From a bacterium (lineage in GTDB: Bacteria > Gemmatimonadota > Gemmatimonadetes > Gemmatimonadales > Gemmatimonadaceae): DNA of 6,318 nt. The translations under genes and the position numbers were made by a program. The stretch covers positions 1-6,318 of the forward strand of contig JAJZRK010000189.1 of NCBI GenBank assembly GCA_021802745.1, read 5' to 3'. The notes under the pieces are model-generated. The model made no database searches and had not been told where the DNA came from. It worked only from the letters and a program-made list of their open reading frames with translations. Positions within the stretch are counted from its first letter, which is position 1, and every line of letters begins with the position of its first letter. Of this stretch, positions 5,761 through 6,318 are shown in pieces.

Positions 5761-6318
5761 CTACTCCTGGTCGTCCGCCCCCAGCGGCGACAGGTCGTCG
5801 GCCACGGACGGGAGCGGGCCAAGGTCGCCCAGCCCAAACTCGGGCTCGGGGAGCGTCGGCACCTCGACGTCCATGTCCACCTGCTGGTACCGGTACATGC
5901 CGGTGCCGGCCGGGATGAGATGGCCGATGATGATGTTCTCCTTGAGGCCGAGGAGGTTGTCCTTGGCGCCGCGGATCGCCGCATCGGTGAGCACGCGCGT
6001 CGTCTCCTGGAACGACGCGGCCGAGATGAACGACTGGGTCGTGAGGCTCGCCTTCGTGATGCCGAGCAGCAGCGGCTCGGACGTCGCGGCGATGAGTTTC
6101 TTCTTCTTCGACTTGTCGTTCGCGTCGCGGAAGACGGCCTTGTCCACGTGCTCGCCCTCGAGGAATTCGGTGTTGCCCGACTCGAGGACGCGCACCTTCT
6201 GCAGCATCTGGCGCACGATCACGCCGATGTGCTTGTCGTTGATCTTCACGCCCTGCAGGCGGTAGACCTCCTGCACCTCGTTCAGCAGGTATTCCTGCAC
6301 GGCGCGGGGGCCCTTGAT
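5761..6318 (-). CDS. rpoC: DNA-directed RNA polymerase subunit beta', C-terminal fragment
   Basis: The last 185 codons of RpoC; the gene enters from the right edge and ends at TAG (5763-5761 on the minus strand). The fragment starts in the [18 protein letters not shown] region (residues 7-24), continues through [13 protein letters not shown] (26-38), and then the near-universal LLGITKASL (84-92), [19 protein letters not shown] (96-114) and [17 protein letters not shown] (124-140) blocks. These belong to the beta' C-terminal part, which helps form the clamp and secondary-channel side of the core enzyme and lies close to the trigger-loop and omega-binding regions. After AGTG there is a 45-residue acidic, proline-rich tail (141-185) ending ADDQE. 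A lysine run (KSKKKK, 69-74) falls in the variable stretch before LLGITKAS. Identification is certain. It converges on the esterase gene and is unrelated to the transporter operon. Confidence 0.99.
   Translation of the reverse strand: MKGPRAVQEYLLNEVQEVYRLQGVKINDKHIGVIVRQMLQKVRVLESGNTEFLEGEHVDKAVFRDANDKSKKKKLIAATSEPLLLGITKASLTTQSFISAASFQETTRVLTDAAIRGAKDNLLGLKENIIIGHLIPAGTGMYRYQQVDMDVEVPTLPEPEFGLGDLGPLPSVADDLSPLGADDQE

Noticed and set aside
5732..6265. Plus-strand open frame opposite rpoC
   Set aside because: It is antisense to unmistakable RpoC sequence and shows Ser/Arg/Pro-rich shadow composition.
1..6318. tRNA, rRNA, CRISPR, insertion sequence, attachment site or replication origin
   Set aside because: No cloverleaf-like arms, repeated spacer units, terminal inverted repeats or transposase motifs were seen; nearly all of the window is explained by five protein genes.

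Overview
This GC-rich, densely coded bacterial window shows no mobile elements, CRISPR or RNA genes. The main content is a SusC/SusD-type outer-membrane uptake pair next to the 3' end of rpoC. SusC/SusD pairs are classically Bacteroidota, but the high GC, AGGAGG-type Shine-Dalgarno sites and a beta' subunit ending in an acidic tail fit better with Gemmatimonadota, which also carry SusCD-like pairs. That assignment is inference from composition and gene content, not a phylogenetic result.

Layout. Positions 2-193 (+) hold the C-terminal end of an endonuclease/exonuclease/phosphatase (EEP) superfamily protein. After a 32-nt gap comes a complete SusC/RagA-like TonB-dependent transporter (226-3231, +). 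I place its start at GTG 226, behind a perfect AGGAGG, rather than at the upstream ATG at 190. Its TAA shares one base with the ATG of a compact SusD/RagB-like lipoprotein (3231-4526, +). A long GC-rich hairpin (4541-4578) follows and probably ends this transcription unit. A secreted alpha/beta-hydrolase esterase of the PF00756 type (4685-5686, +) has its own strong ribosome binding site. Positions 5715-5742 hold a hairpin that pairs fully only as minus-strand RNA and probably terminates rpoC. The C-terminal 185 residues of RNA polymerase beta' lie at 5761-6318 (-) and run off the right edge.

How the genes may work together. The SusD lipoprotein should capture a ligand at the cell surface and pass it to the SusC barrel for TonB-driven import. 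The EEP enzyme upstream and the exported esterase downstream are candidates for processing the substrate, such as a phosphoester or carboxylic ester. No glycoside hydrolase, SusR/HTCS regulator or ECF sigma/anti-sigma pair is visible, so the substrate cannot be named. The rpoC gene is a convergent housekeeping neighbour and not part of the system. Every gene belongs to a recognisable family, and I see no clearly undescribed system.
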